Shown here piece by piece: positions 17,203 to 27,221 of a stretch of DNA of 64,000 bases. This DNA comes from an uncultured Draconibacterium sp. (GTDB taxonomy: Bacteria > Bacteroidota > Bacteroidia > Bacteroidales > Prolixibacteraceae). The number at the start of each line of letters is the position of its first letter. The first letter of the stretch is position 1. Under the pieces are notes generated by a model, which had not been told where the DNA came from, ran no database searches, and saw only the letters and a list, made by a program, of their open reading frames with translations. The DNA lies in the NCBI RefSeq assembly GCF_963676815.1, contig NZ_OY781365.1:5118501-5182500 (forward strand). Direction: 5' to 3'. The position numbers and the translations under genes are program-made.

Positions 17203-17496
17203 ATGAAATCCTACATCATTCAAAAAATAGACACTAACCTTTACATCAAAGGTTTTTCCGGGCAGCTTGTGTATTCAGCGCTCTATGCTGTAATTGCCGC
17301 CCTGCTTTTGTTTGTGGTACTCTATATCTTCATCGGGACTTTTGTTGCTATAGTTGTTTGTGTCCCTTCCTTTTTTGCGTACCTGTATAGGCTTAATCAA
17401 ATCCAAAAGAAATACGGCCATGCCGGATGGGGTAAAAAAAGAATCTCCAAACAACTCCCTGAATTTATCACCATCAAAAAACGCTTTTTAAGATGA
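17203..17496 (+). CDS. traF: TraF family conjugative transposon protein (DUF4133)
   Basis: A 97-residue inner-membrane protein with two adjacent transmembrane helices (about 23-65) and the family-type ends Y-I-I-Q-K-I-D-T-N-L-Y-I-K-G and G-H-A-G-W-G-K-K-R. It corresponds to the VirB3-like component that works with the VirB4-like ATPase encoded next. It overlaps TraG by 4 nt (ATGA), consistent with coupled translation of the pair. Confidence 0.9.
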   Translation: MKSYIIQKIDTNLYIKGFSGQLVYSALYAVIAALLLFVVLYIFIGTFVAIVVCVPSFFAYLYRLNQIQKKYGHAGWGKKRISKQLPEFITIKKRFLR

Positions 17497-19910
17497 AAGT
17501 AAAACCCATAGAAAAAAGCCTGCCTATCCTTGGATTTAAAGGAGATATTGTTGTTTCCAATAACCTGGATATGGGCTTTGGCCTGAAATTGGAACTGCCG
17601 GAACTGCTTTCCTGCAGCACCGAACAGCTGTATATGCTCCACGATACCTTTCAAAGGGCTGTGAACCTTTTACCCGAAAATACCCTGCTTCACAAACAGG
17701 ACTTCTTTTTTGTAAAGCATTTCAACAGTGAGAAAGAATTGCAAAATCAAAACAGTAAATTCAGTCTTAACCGAGACTACTTAAAACATTTTGACGGCAG
17801 GGCTTACCTAAAACACGAGTGCTATATTTATGTCAGTCTGCTAAATGTTGGCCTGCTGAAAAACTACCTGGGATCATCACTGATATTTTCCCGGAAACAA
17901 AGACAAGATGAAGTTAATCTCAATGATAAAATTAACGAACTCCGCTCCAATCTCAGTTCAGTATTTCAGCAAAGCGGGATTCAATGCACACCGGTAAGCC
18001 AGGAGGAAGCCATCGGTAATGAAAATACTACCGGCTTAATCGAAAGATATTTGACCCTTAATTTTCATAAGGGACAACCATTGTTGGGAGGTATAGATTT
18101 CAGGGACAGGTTAAGGGTGATGGACCGTTTTGTGGAAATACTCAGCTTAAGTGACTACACACATTTACCTTCGGAGCTTAAGCCCACAAACGGCCATCCC
18201 CAAACCGGCCTGCCGGTTTCCTTTGTTTATCCTGTTAGCTACAACCTTCCGTTTTCGCATATCACCAATCAGTTTATTTATATGCCGGGCCAACAGCAGG
18301 TAAAGACAGCTTTGGAAAGCAACTACAAAAAGATTTACAGCCTTTCAAAATTTTCTTCGGAAAACAAGGTAAATGCAGGCCTGATTGAAAATTTTCTGGA
18401 TACGGTACAAGCCACCGGGGAGAAAATTGTAAAGACACATTTTAATGTGATGCTTTTTGATGAATCCATTCCTGAACTGAAAAAGCACAAAAGTGAAGCA
18501 GCTTCAGCTTTTTCATTGATGAACTGTTTTCCCTACCAGCACACCTTTGATTTGCCTTTGTTGTTTTTTGCATGTGTTCCTTTTTCCACACAACTACCCG
18601 AAACGGAACTGTTTATTACACAGGTTCCACAGGCTTGCTGCCTGATCAATTTTGAGGGAGAAGTCAAAAATTCTCAATCAAAGTTTGTCATTAATCTTTC
18701 TAACCGACAAGAGGGCTGTCCTGTTAAAATTGATTTGTCCGATGAACCCATGAAAAAGCATCTCATCCATAACCGAAACAAAATTATTGTTGGCGGTTCA
18801 GGTTCAGGAAAATCGTTTTTCACCAACCACCTGCTACGGCAATATGCGGAAAGTGGCAATTGCCACATTGTTTTGTTGGATGTAGGTCGCAGCTATGAAA
18901 TTCTGACCCATTACCTCAATGAACGCTTAAAAGCTAAAGGTGGAGCAAAAATGATAGAGTTTTCGGAAAAAAATCCCATTTCATTCAATCCCTTTGTAGT
19001 GGATGGTTCGCCTGATTTGGAACGCAGACAAACCATTTTGTCGGTTATTTATACGATTTACAAGGAAGACCTTACAGAAATGGAAAAGGATGTCATTGCT
19101 TTTTCGGTGAATCGCTATTTTGAGACAAAACGTAAAAAGAAACGCTCGTTTAACGATTACTACGAGTTTTGCAAGGACATCATTCCACGGTTGGCCAAAG
19201 AAGAATCCATTGAGTTTAATAGCAATGAATTTTTCTTTATTCTCAGTAAATACTACAAAGGAGGAGAATACGATTACCTGTTAAATAAACCCATGCAAAC
19301 CGATGAGTTTTTCTCCTGTCCGTTTCTGGTGTTCGAGCTGGATGCCATAAAAGACCATCCGGTTATTTTTCCGGTAGCCACGCTGATCATCATGGATATT
19401 TTTCTGCAGAAGATGCGGAAGCTTAAAGGTACCCGAAAAGTTATCTGTCTGGAAGAAGCCTGGAAAGCCATCGCCACACCACAAATGGCAGATTATCTAA
19501 AGTATTTTTTCAAAACCATTCGTAAATTCTTTGGAGAAGCGATGGTGGTAACACAGGAAGTGGACGATGTGATCTCATCGCCCATTATCCGTGATGCGAT
19601 TATCAACAATGCCGATACCCGGATTCTGCTGGATATGGGCAAGTTCAAAAACAAGTTCGATGAAATCAGTCGTTTTCTGGGATTGAATAATTTTCAAAAA
19701 GAACAAATCCTGTCGATCAATAAAAATCTTCCATCCAACCGAAAATTTAAGGAGGTATTTATCTCGCTGGGAGAATATTCACGGGTTTTTGCACTGGAAG
19801 TTAGCCGTGCCGAATACTATTGTTACACCACCGAACAAACCGAAAAGGAACAACTACTGGAACAACTGAACGATGACCAATCCATTCTGGAGATCTTAAA
19901 ACAAATGTAA
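17493..19910 (+). CDS. traG: TraG family conjugation ATPase (VirB4-like)
   Basis: An 805-residue cytoplasmic ATPase that drives assembly of the mating channel. Walker A is G434-G-S-G-S-G-K-S. A Walker B-type I-C-L-E-E-A-W-K-A near residue 653 and an R-K-F-F-G-E-A-M-V-V-T-Q-E block follow, all typical of VirB4 enzymes. The N-terminal 400 residues form the poorly conserved VirB4 N-domain. Length matches TraG of CTnDOT-type elements. Located between TraF and a periplasmic protein; expected to bind the inner-membrane complex. Confidence 0.95.
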   Translation: MKVKPIEKSLPILGFKGDIVVSNNLDMGFGLKLELPELLSCSTEQLYMLHDTFQRAVNLLPENTLLHKQDFFFVKHFNSEKELQNQNSKFSLNRDYLKHFDGRAYLKHECYIYVSLLNVGLLKNYLGSSLIFSRKQRQDEVNLNDKINELRSNLSSVFQQSGIQCTPVSQEEAIGNENTTGLIERYLTLNFHKGQPLLGGIDFRDRLRVMDRFVEILSLSDYTHLPSELKPTNGHPQTGLPVSFVYPVSYNLPFSHITNQFIYMPGQQQVKTALESNYKKIYSLSKFSSENKVNAGLIENFLDTVQATGEKIVKTHFNVMLFDESIPELKKHKSEAASAFSLMNCFPYQHTFDLPLLFFACVPFSTQLPETELFITQVPQACCLINFEGEVKNSQSKFVINLSNRQEGCPVKIDLSDEPMKKHLIHNRNKIIVGGSGSGKSFFTNHLLRQYAESGNCHIVLLDVGRSYEILTHYLNERLKAKGGAKMIEFSEKNPISFNPFVVDGSPDLERRQTILSVIYTIYKEDLTEMEKDVIAFSVNRYFETKRKKKRSFNDYYEFCKDIIPRLAKEESIEFNSNEFFFILSKYYKGGEYDYLLNKPMQTDEFFSCPFLVFELDAIKDHPVIFPVATLIIMDIFLQKMRKLKGTRKVICLEEAWKAIATPQMADYLKYFFKTIRKFFGEAMVVTQEVDDVISSPIIRDAIINNADTRILLDMGKFKNKFDEISRFLGLNNFQKEQILSINKNLPSNRKFKEVFISLGEYSRVFALEVSRAEYYCYTTEQTEKEQLLEQLNDDQSILEILKQM

Positions 19911-19931
19911 AACCATAAAAACAGAACAACC

Positions 19932-20576
19932 ATGAAAAATTTAATCGTACTCATCCTTACAATTATACTTGCAGCTAATGCAGGTAGAACTACTGCCCAA
20001 ACACCGGTAACCGATGTGGGAGCCGGAATCCAACGTGAAGCACTCTGGACACAGGAGGAAGGAATCCTTTCCAAAATCAACCTGTACAATGTGCTGATCA
20101 AAGCCCTGAACGGAGATATCAAAGGGCTTACAGGAGAAATATTAGGCATCGATCAAAAAATGCTGGAAAGTCTGGAGAAAGTATCCCTGCTGATCAAAGA
20201 CTACAAACGTATAAAGGAGACCAAAGATATCCTTCAGCAGATCATCGCGATCTATTCCGACAAAGTACCGCTATTGGTACAGGACGGCAACTTTACCACC
20301 CAGCAGGCGGCTGCCATTGTGCAGAGTTTTGATCTGATTCTGGATGATAGTAAGGCATTGGTTACGTCCATTCTGAATATCATCGTTAAAGACAACCTGT
20401 TTATGATGGATGATAAACAGCGTTACGATGCCATCAACGGAATCTACCTGAGTGTAAAACAGCACTACGGAACCATCTGCTACCTGCACAATAAGCTGCT
20501 GTATGCTTCCTATTTGAAAAGCCACGACAGCGGCAATTTGGAAGGTTTTGCCATGTATTACAGTCTGTATCACTAA
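19932..20576 (+). CDS. Secreted conjugation protein (TraI/VirB5 position)
   Basis: A 214-residue protein with a signal peptide ending at T-T-A-Q (about residue 23) and an otherwise long helical body (L-L-I-K-D-Y-K-R-I-K-E-T-K-D-I-L-Q-Q-I-I, then Q-S-F-D-L-I-L-D-D-S). The position after TraG and the helical secreted character match TraI (VirB5-like) of Bacteroides elements, but I cannot confirm homology by motif. It lies 21 nt after TraG and 14 nt before the next gene. Confidence 0.7.
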   Translation: MKNLIVLILTIILAANAGRTTAQTPVTDVGAGIQREALWTQEEGILSKINLYNVLIKALNGDIKGLTGEILGIDQKMLESLEKVSLLIKDYKRIKETKDILQQIIAIYSDKVPLLVQDGNFTTQQAAAIVQSFDLILDDSKALVTSILNIIVKDNLFMMDDKQRYDAINGIYLSVKQHYGTICYLHNKLLYASYLKSHDSGNLEGFAMYYSLYH

Positions 20577-20590
20577 TCAACTTCGACACA

Positions 20591-21301
20591 ATGAAACGTA
20601 TAACAATACTGCTAATAATGGTTCTGCTGATTATCACAGCAACAAAAGAATCAAAAGCACAGATCATTGAGATCAAACCCTGGCATGGATACTATCCGGA
20701 AATGGAAGGAACCTATCCGCTGACTTTTATTGCCTTTACCGGCTGGCTGATTCCCATTCCTCACGTTTTTGTACGCACCTGGCCAACGCATTATTATGTG
20801 GAAGTGGGAGCACTGCCGGTTACCGATGGAGGAGAAATTGCCGGAGAACTAAAAACCGGTCTTTTACGATTGGTCGCCAAGGCCATCGAACGCAGCCAGA
20901 TGAAAGGCAGACATAAAGAAACAGAAGGAATAAAAGTCAATACGGACTTTACCCAACAGATAAGTGATAAATTATTTGATGCCCGCTCGGATGAACTAAA
21001 TGATATCTATAAGCTGGCAGCACAGTTTATTAAACTCTATCAAAAAGTCAGCAAACTGGGAAGCCTTAAGAACTCAGTGAAAATTCATTCGATCTATGAG
21101 AAGGAAGCAGATCAGCTATTGATGCAGTTCATAATGGTCAACCTGTTTCAAGCCGATCATGGAAGTAAGCTGGATGCATTTACCAGAATCAGTAAGGAGC
21201 TGTGGAACCTGCTGGGAGAGCTGGATTACACCCACGGTAAATTGCTCTTTTTTAACAGCTACAACAGGCAACCACTGAGCTATTCCTTTTTAAGCAAATA
21301 A
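20591..21301 (+). CDS. Secreted conjugation-operon protein of unknown family
   Basis: A 236-residue protein with a signal peptide ending at S-K-A-Q (about residue 24). The N-terminal third contains an aromatic- and proline-rich segment (P-W-H-G-Y-Y-P-E-M-E, then W-L-I-P-I-P-H-V-F-V-R-T-W-P-T-H-Y-Y) and the rest is helical. I do not recognise the family. It is embedded in the transfer operon between a VirB5-like and a VirB6-like gene, so a periplasmic mating-channel role is likely by context. Confidence 0.65.
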   Translation: MKRITILLIMVLLIITATKESKAQIIEIKPWHGYYPEMEGTYPLTFIAFTGWLIPIPHVFVRTWPTHYYVEVGALPVTDGGEIAGELKTGLLRLVAKAIERSQMKGRHKETEGIKVNTDFTQQISDKLFDARSDELNDIYKLAAQFIKLYQKVSKLGSLKNSVKIHSIYEKEADQLLMQFIMVNLFQADHGSKLDAFTRISKELWNLLGELDYTHGKLLFFNSYNRQPLSYSFLSK

Positions 21302-21326
21302 GCATTTAACCGATTAACAAAAAAGT

Positions 21327-22277
21327 ATGCTATTACAAGTACTGACAACCAATGATTTTTTTGCATTTACCGATACGCTGGTGGACTCCGGTGTTAATCA
21401 TGCCCGAATTCTTGTGGATATGGCGCGAGCCATTGGCGGGATTGCTGCCTTTTTTTACATCGCTAAACGGATATATGAGCAACTGATCGCAGATAACCCG
21501 GTATCGATTCTTCCATTGTTACGACCTTTTGCACTGGTATTGGTGATCACCTTCTGGGGACCTTTTGTAAATCTGTTGCTGGCACCCACAAAAGGACTGA
21601 CCCACTTATCTGAAGCCGTTTATGCCGACAAAAAGCACATCGTAAAAGAGCGGCTGGAGGACAAACAACAAGCCATTCTTTCCACGGATTTGCCCTTGTT
21701 TTATGAAAACGAAGAAAAGGAAGCCGATCTCTGGGACAAAGGGGTGAACCTGATCCTGACCACTTACAATATTTTTAGCGGAAGGGCCATTCAAAACCAG
21801 ATCAACTTTTATATCATGGATGCCACCCGGCAACTGCTGGAATCCTTTTTTGAGGTGCTGGTCTACCTGATTGCTTTTCTTCGAACGGTGTTCTGCGTGT
21901 TACTGGTAATCTTTGGTCCGCTGGTATTTGCCCTGTCCATTTTTGATGGTTTTCAGGACAACTACCTGCAATGGATTGCCAGGTTTATCAATGTCAACCT
22001 TTATCTGCCCATCGCTTTGCTGATCCTTTCCATCGTACAGGAGATATTAATCTATGTACTGGAAATGGAAATTGCCCAAATCAATGCCATGCTGATCTAT
22101 GAGCCCAAACTGTTTTTTGTTTCTAACCTGATCGTTCCCGTTTGCGGAATTATAGGAATGGCTATGGTACCCAAGATCTCATCATGGATTATACATGCTT
22201 CAGGAACCAACTCCGGAGGAGGAAGACTGGTGCGTACAGCAGCGGTAATGGCTATTACTAAAGGTGCCATGAAGTAA
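21327..22277 (+). CDS. traJ: TraJ family conjugative transposon membrane protein (VirB6-like)
   Basis: A 316-residue polytopic membrane protein. Hydrophobic segments appear near residues 30-50, 60-90, 170-200, 215-245 and 260-285. The long L-L-A-P-T-K-G-L loop and the region R-T-V-F-C-V-L-L-V-I-F-G-P-L-V-F-A-L-S-I-F-D-G-F are typical of TraJ proteins. In the type IV system this is the VirB6-like inner-membrane channel subunit. It is placed directly before TraK as in other Bacteroidota elements. Confidence 0.88.
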   Translation: MLLQVLTTNDFFAFTDTLVDSGVNHARILVDMARAIGGIAAFFYIAKRIYEQLIADNPVSILPLLRPFALVLVITFWGPFVNLLLAPTKGLTHLSEAVYADKKHIVKERLEDKQQAILSTDLPLFYENEEKEADLWDKGVNLILTTYNIFSGRAIQNQINFYIMDATRQLLESFFEVLVYLIAFLRTVFCVLLVIFGPLVFALSIFDGFQDNYLQWIARFINVNLYLPIALLILSIVQEILIYVLEMEIAQINAMLIYEPKLFFVSNLIVPVCGIIGMAMVPKISSWIIHASGTNSGGGRLVRTAAVMAITKGAMK

Positions 22278-22318
22278 CGGTCAATTCTGTCATTTACGAA
22301 TTCATCATTTAAAAAGAA

Positions 22319-22945
22319 ATGCATAAACAATTTGATATACAACGTAAGTTCCGCTTTATCGTTTACGTACTGGTTTTGATCAGCCTTTCGCTGATGGGGG
22401 TGAGCAGTTACATCTACTATGAGTCGGTGCAGCTGGTAGAACTTTCCAAAGAGAAAATCTATGTGCTTGATAACGGTAAATCTCTGCTGGTCGCTCTTCG
22501 GGAAGATATCAGTGAAAACAGGGATGCTGAAGCCAGGGATCATGTAAAACGTTTTCATGAGCTGTTTTTTACCCTCGAACCCGATAAAACCTACATTGAA
22601 AACAACGTCAGGGAAGCCTTGTATCTGGCTGACCGGAGTGCCATGGAGCAGTATCAGGCTTTTAAGGAGAATAACCTGTATAACCAGGTGATCGCTTCTG
22701 ATATCAGCATGACCCTGCAGACGGATTCCATTCGGCTGGATTTTTCAGCATATCCCTATCGCTTTACGTTTATCGGAAAGCAAAAGATCGTTCGTAAATC
22801 CAACATTACCATCCGCAGCTTAAAGACCTCCGGTAACCTGAGAAACATCTCCCGGACAGACAATAATCCCCATGGTTTTCTGATGGAAAACTGGCGGATT
22901 GATGAGAACAAAGACCTGGAAAGCATACGCAGAAAATCATTCTAA
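22319..22945 (+). CDS. traK: TraK family conjugative transposon protein (VirB8-like)
   Basis: A 208-residue bitopic inner-membrane protein with a short cytoplasmic N-terminus, one transmembrane helix (about 13-33) and a periplasmic domain. R-F-H-E-L-F-F-T-L-E-P-D and N-N-V-R-E-A-L-Y-L-A-D-R-S followed by R-F-T-F-I-G-K-Q-K-I-V-R are characteristic of TraK. It would nucleate the channel with TraJ, TraM and TraN. Confidence 0.92.
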   Translation: MHKQFDIQRKFRFIVYVLVLISLSLMGVSSYIYYESVQLVELSKEKIYVLDNGKSLLVALREDISENRDAEARDHVKRFHELFFTLEPDKTYIENNVREALYLADRSAMEQYQAFKENNLYNQVIASDISMTLQTDSIRLDFSAYPYRFTFIGKQKIVRKSNITIRSLKTSGNLRNISRTDNNPHGFLMENWRIDENKDLESIRRKSF

Positions 22946-22957
22946 AAAACTTCAACA

Positions 22958-23290
22958 ATGAATAATCAAAACAACATTCCAAATCCGAAAGATCACAGCC
23001 GTTTTACCCGCTGGGTAAACGATCTGGACGATAAAGACAAAAACCTTGATCCTTTGAAACGAAAAAGCAAATGGATATTGATAACAGCTTTTCTGTTTGC
23101 CCTGTTTGCGATCTCGTTTATCTGGTTCCCGACCGGGAAGGTAAAACCACATCAGGTGGAAGCACCATTGGCCGGACCAATAATCAATGCGCCAACAAAC
23201 AGTGGTAGCTCCGCTTTTGAGTTACCCGTGGATTCATTTGAAAACCAATTAAAATCGTACATCAATGAAGAAAATTTTGATAAAGAATAA
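22958..23290 (+). CDS. traL: TraL-like small membrane protein
   Basis: A 110-residue protein with one transmembrane helix (about 44-62, W-I-L-I-T-A-F-L-F-A-L-F-A-I-S-F-I-W-F), a charged N-terminus and a C-terminal region rich in P, G and S. The position between TraK and TraM and the topology correspond to TraL of Bacteroides elements, though sequence conservation of TraL is weak. Its end overlaps the TraM start by 26 nt. Confidence 0.7.
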   Translation: MNNQNNIPNPKDHSRFTRWVNDLDDKDKNLDPLKRKSKWILITAFLFALFAISFIWFPTGKVKPHQVEAPLAGPIINAPTNSGSSAFELPVDSFENQLKSYINEENFDKE

Positions 23291-24419
23291 AGCGCTGTTT
23301 ATCCTTCCACTGGCATTATTACCCTTTGTGATTTTAATCTTCTGGATATTGGGTGGAGGAGGAGTTTCAGAGGAAAAAGAAAAGCTTGCTCAGTCACCCA
23401 ATAGAGGAATAAACTACGACCTGCCGGATGCGGATAATTCCATTGAAATCTACGATAAAATGGAAGCTTATCAGAAGGATGATCAGCAGGTGGCTGAAGT
23501 TTCTGAAGTAAATATTCAGGATACTTCTCAGACTGAAGAAGTGAGTCTTCAGGATAGTATGGTACAGGACAATACCTTACTTGATGAAAATGCAGATCAG
23601 AAAGAAATTCTTGCTCATATCCGAAATAAAGAAAAGTTGGTGCAGCAGGAATTGCAAGGAGAGCCGGTCGTGCGTAAAAAGAAAACAACAACTCCTTCAC
23701 AATTCCAAAGTAATCCTGTTGAACCGATAGTTAAAAAGCAGGTGAAAACAAAAAATGTAGTACCGCCAAAATTATCAACTACCGGAATTGAAGAACTGGA
23801 TGAGATCATCGATAAAAACGTCCTTCTCAGTCGTAAAAACGATTCTCTAAATTTTTATCTGCAACAGGCACAGGGAAGATTGCAACAGATTGAGGCGACC
23901 CAAAACCGGTCCTTTACCCTGGAGAAAAACCGGTCATCCGGATTTAACAAGGAAGAGCCAATGAATACTCCGCTCATAAAAGCTGAGATCTATGAAACAA
24001 CAACGGTGCTCAACGGCAACCGGGTAAAACTTCGCCTGCTGGAAGACACCCGGATCAATGCTCAGAAAATACCACGTAACACATTTCTCTACGGAATCTG
24101 TAAGATCAAAAATGAACGGCTACTTATAGAGATCACGCAAATGCCTGTTCAGGAAAACTTTGTTCCGGTAAAACTTGCGATCTGTGATCTGGATGGACTG
24201 GAAGGACTTTATGTGCCGGATAATGCCGCACGAAAAGTTTACCAGGAAGTGGGTGCTTCTACCAATACCTCTTCGCTGATGGGCGTTACGAATAATCCGT
24301 TGACTTATACCGGAATTCGTGCAGCCGACCGGGCTGCCCAAACCATGCTCAAACGGGTACGCCTGAAAAAAGTAACCGTCAAGAAAAACACTCGGATTTA
24401 TATCATCAATCAAAAATAA
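23265..24419 (+). CDS. traM: TraM family conjugative transposon protein (VirB10-like)
   Basis: A 384-residue protein with an N-terminal transmembrane helix (about 9-28), a long acidic and glutamine-rich linker (about 40-190) and a C-terminal beta-rich domain. The motif I-K-A-E-I-Y-E-T-T-T-V-L-N-G-N-R-V-K-L-R-L-L-E-D and the N-T-F-L-Y-G-I-C block are the TraM signature and match the VirB10 C-domain. It spans the envelope and links the inner-membrane complex to TraN. It overlaps traL. Confidence 0.92.
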   Translation: MKKILIKNKALFILPLALLPFVILIFWILGGGGVSEEKEKLAQSPNRGINYDLPDADNSIEIYDKMEAYQKDDQQVAEVSEVNIQDTSQTEEVSLQDSMVQDNTLLDENADQKEILAHIRNKEKLVQQELQGEPVVRKKKTTTPSQFQSNPVEPIVKKQVKTKNVVPPKLSTTGIEELDEIIDKNVLLSRKNDSLNFYLQQAQGRLQQIEATQNRSFTLEKNRSSGFNKEEPMNTPLIKAEIYETTTVLNGNRVKLRLLEDTRINAQKIPRNTFLYGICKIKNERLLIEITQMPVQENFVPVKLAICDLDGLEGLYVPDNAARKVYQEVGASTNTSSLMGVTNNPLTYTGIRAADRAAQTMLKRVRLKKVTVKKNTRIYIINQK

Positions 24420-24424
24420 TCATC

Positions 24425-25225
24425 ATGAAACAAACAATATTTATCATCGCATTCTTTCTTTTTTCACTGGCAGGATATGCCCAGAATCAATTAGAAATCT
24501 GTCAAAACAAAACCACACATCTGATCGCCGAAGAAAAAATTACTTATCTGCAGGTGGGTGATCCTGATAAACTGATTGCTGAGGTAGTTCCTGAACAGCC
24601 CAATATGGTCAGGGTAAAAGCTGTGGATGATTTTATAGGAGAATCCTCACTGACAGTTGTAAGTGCCAATCGCTCGTATTCCTTGTTTGTAAAATATTCT
24701 GATGCGAATAAGATCTCCTATAAGCTGGAAGAATTTCATGGGGAGAAAGCAGGAGATCCAAATATTGGCCCGGTGCCGGAATACCTGCTAAAAGAGTTGT
24801 GTGGACAGATCCTTCGGGATTGCACGCAAAAAACGATTCAGTCAAAAAGCAAAAAAGACGGTATTATTTTTCGTTTGAGAAATCTTTACCTCAAGCAGGA
24901 TTTGCTGTTTTTTGAACTGGAAATCACCAACACCACCAATATTGTTCTGGATTTGGAAGCCATCAATTGGTGGATCGATGACAGGAAGCAGGTAAAAGCC
25001 ACTAATGTACAGGAGTACCTTGTAGAAGAATTGTATCGGCATTATAAATGGGAGCGCATTCCTGCGAAAACCACACTTCGGGAGGTGGTGGTATTACCCA
25101 AGTTTATTGTTCCCGATAAACGTATCCTGAAAATAGAACTGTTGGAAAAAGCCCTGGGAAATACCGGAAGGAAACTAACGCTGGAGGTGAAAAACAAAGC
25201 CATCCTAAAAGCTAACTCATTCTAG
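24425..25225 (+). CDS. traN: TraN family conjugative transposon protein (VirB9-like)
   Basis: A 266-residue periplasmic or outer-membrane-associated protein with a signal peptide ending at G-Y-A-Q (about residue 20). The N-terminal domain (K-T-T-H-L-I-A-E-E-K-I-T-Y-L-Q-V-G) and C-terminal domain (F-R-L-R-N-L-Y-L-K-Q-D-L-L-F-F-E-L-E-I-T-N) match TraN (DUF4138), the VirB9-like outer-ring subunit that pairs with TraM. It starts 5 nt after traM. Confidence 0.92.
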   Translation: MKQTIFIIAFFLFSLAGYAQNQLEICQNKTTHLIAEEKITYLQVGDPDKLIAEVVPEQPNMVRVKAVDDFIGESSLTVVSANRSYSLFVKYSDANKISYKLEEFHGEKAGDPNIGPVPEYLLKELCGQILRDCTQKTIQSKSKKDGIIFRLRNLYLKQDLLFFELEITNTTNIVLDLEAINWWIDDRKQVKATNVQEYLVEELYRHYKWERIPAKTTLREVVVLPKFIVPDKRILKIELLEKALGNTGRKLTLEVKNKAILKANSF

Positions 25226-25261
25226 TCTTCTGATCTTCTAATATTCAAAATCTTCCAGAAA

Positions 25262-27178
25262 ATGCTTAACGAATCCAGGGAATTACAACGCCTGCACGAG
25301 GGCTTCAGGTTCTTTTCTTACCTGCTGCTTTTTGTGGTGCTTTATATCAGTCAGCTCCATTATTTTATGGAGAAAGGACTGTACATCCCGGAATTTTCAG
25401 CCGTAACAGACAAGCTGATTTCCATGCCATACCTGAAAAACAGCACATTGGCAAAAATAATATGCCTGGGATTTTTGATCGTTACCTGCATTGGTACCAA
25501 AGCTAAAAAAGACCGCGATTTGAAAGTTTCCAATATCGTGATTCAGGTGCTGATTGGGCTGGCCATGTATTGGGGGAGCTTATTGCTATTTGAAATTTCG
25601 TTGGTGTATTTACTGCTTTCTTTCTTTGGTTTTGTCCTGCTAAACATTGTCTTTGACAATATCTCCAAACTAATCAATGTGAACCTGATGAAGGATCGTT
25701 TTAACCTGCAAAATGAAAGTTTCCCACAGGAGCAGGGCTATGAGGAGAATGAGTATTCCATCAATCTGGAAACATTGTACCAGTATAAAAACAAACAATA
25801 CGAAGGCTGGATTAATGTGGTCAATCCCTTTCGTGGAACCATTGTAATAGGTACCCCCGGATCGGGAAAATCCTATTCAGTGGTTATACCCTTTATCAAA
25901 CAACACCTGGAGAAAGGTTTTGCCATGTGTGTTTATGATTTTAAATACCCCGATCTTTCGCAGGTTACCTATAACTATTTTCTGAAAGCCAAAAAAGAAA
26001 AGGCCTTACCGGAAAGCACCGGATTTTATGTTATCAACTTTGATGATGTCCGTAAATCTTATCGTTGTAATCCGTTGGCACCGGAACTGATGGAAAGCCC
26101 CATCGATGCCTTTGAATCGTCAAGAACTGTACTCTATAATCTGAACCGTGAATGGATCCGTAAACAGGGAGAGTTTTTTGCAGAATCCGCCGTTTCCTTT
26201 TTCGCTGCCGTAATCTGGTTCCTGAAGAAATACAAGAAAGGCGAATATTGTACCCTTCCTCATGCCATCGAACTACTACAGCTGGATTACGACGATCTGT
26301 TTCCTATTCTTGCCAGAGAAAAGGATGTGGAGAACATCATCAATCCCTTTGTAAACGCACATAGACGCGGAGCCAGTAAACAGCTGGAAGGCCAGTTGGG
26401 AGGTCTGAAAATTGCTATCGCCAAAATCATTAGTAAAGAAATCTACTGGATTTGTTCAGGGAATGATTTCTCTCTGGACATTAACAATCCTAAAAATCCC
26501 AAGGTAGTCTGTTTGGCAAATAATCCGCTTCGAATAGAAATGTACGGAGCTGTACTGTCCTTGTTTCTCACCCGTATGATGAAAGTGATCAACCAAAGAG
26601 GGCAGCATAAATCATCGTTAATATTTGATGAACTTCCAACGATCTATTTTCGCGGATTGGATACGCTGATTGCAACGGCCAGAAGCAATAAAATATCCAC
26701 ACTGGCTGGACTACAAACCATCGATCAGCTGATCCGGGATTATGGAAAAGAACAGGCCAATGCGATGTTAACCAACATCGGAAATGTATTTGCCGGACAA
26801 TCCATAGGCGAAACCGCCAAGTTTATCCAGGGCCGCATGGGAAAAATCCTGCAGGAACGCCAGTCCATAAATATCAACCGAAATACCCAGTCATCGACAA
26901 TCTCCACCCAAATGGATTTTCTGGTACCCGAAGGAAAAATTGCCACACTGCCACAAGGCTATATGGTGGGGCAGGTAGCCGATAACTTCGGACAGCAGTT
27001 AAGTCAGCGCAATTTTAACTGCCTGATAGATGTGGATACATCAGCCATTGAAAAAGAAGAGGAGCAATTTAAAACCATACCAGACATTTATCGCTTCGAC
27101 CACATTGACAAAGTACTCGAAAATAACCGCAATAAGATATGTAACGACATAGTAGGCATACTTCGCAATGAGACATAA
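25262..27178 (+). CDS. Type IV coupling protein (TraG/VirD4 family, MobC-like)
   Basis: A 638-residue membrane-anchored ATPase that delivers the relaxase-DNA complex to the channel. Several hydrophobic helices lie in the first 140 residues (about 16-36, 60-80, 90-130). Walker A is G-T-P-G-S-G-K-S at about residue 197, and Walker B lies in S-S-L-I-F-D-E-L-P-T-I-Y (about 456). A family G-L-Q-T-I-D-Q-L block follows. This is the MobC/YWIMMM-type coupling protein of Bacteroidota elements. Here it sits after TraN rather than next to MobA and MobB as in CTnDOT-like maps, but still upstream of oriT. Confidence 0.93.
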   Translation: MLNESRELQRLHEGFRFFSYLLLFVVLYISQLHYFMEKGLYIPEFSAVTDKLISMPYLKNSTLAKIICLGFLIVTCIGTKAKKDRDLKVSNIVIQVLIGLAMYWGSLLLFEISLVYLLLSFFGFVLLNIVFDNISKLINVNLMKDRFNLQNESFPQEQGYEENEYSINLETLYQYKNKQYEGWINVVNPFRGTIVIGTPGSGKSYSVVIPFIKQHLEKGFAMCVYDFKYPDLSQVTYNYFLKAKKEKALPESTGFYVINFDDVRKSYRCNPLAPELMESPIDAFESSRTVLYNLNREWIRKQGEFFAESAVSFFAAVIWFLKKYKKGEYCTLPHAIELLQLDYDDLFPILAREKDVENIINPFVNAHRRGASKQLEGQLGGLKIAIAKIISKEIYWICSGNDFSLDINNPKNPKVVCLANNPLRIEMYGAVLSLFLTRMMKVINQRGQHKSSLIFDELPTIYFRGLDTLIATARSNKISTLAGLQTIDQLIRDYGKEQANAMLTNIGNVFAGQSIGETAKFIQGRMGKILQERQSININRNTQSSTISTQMDFLVPEGKIATLPQGYMVGQVADNFGQQLSQRNFNCLIDVDTSAIEKEEEQFKTIPDIYRFDHIDKVLENNRNKICNDIVGILRNET

Positions 27179-27221
27179 ACACCAGAGACAGCATATTTAT
27201 TAATCATTTAAAAATTTAATT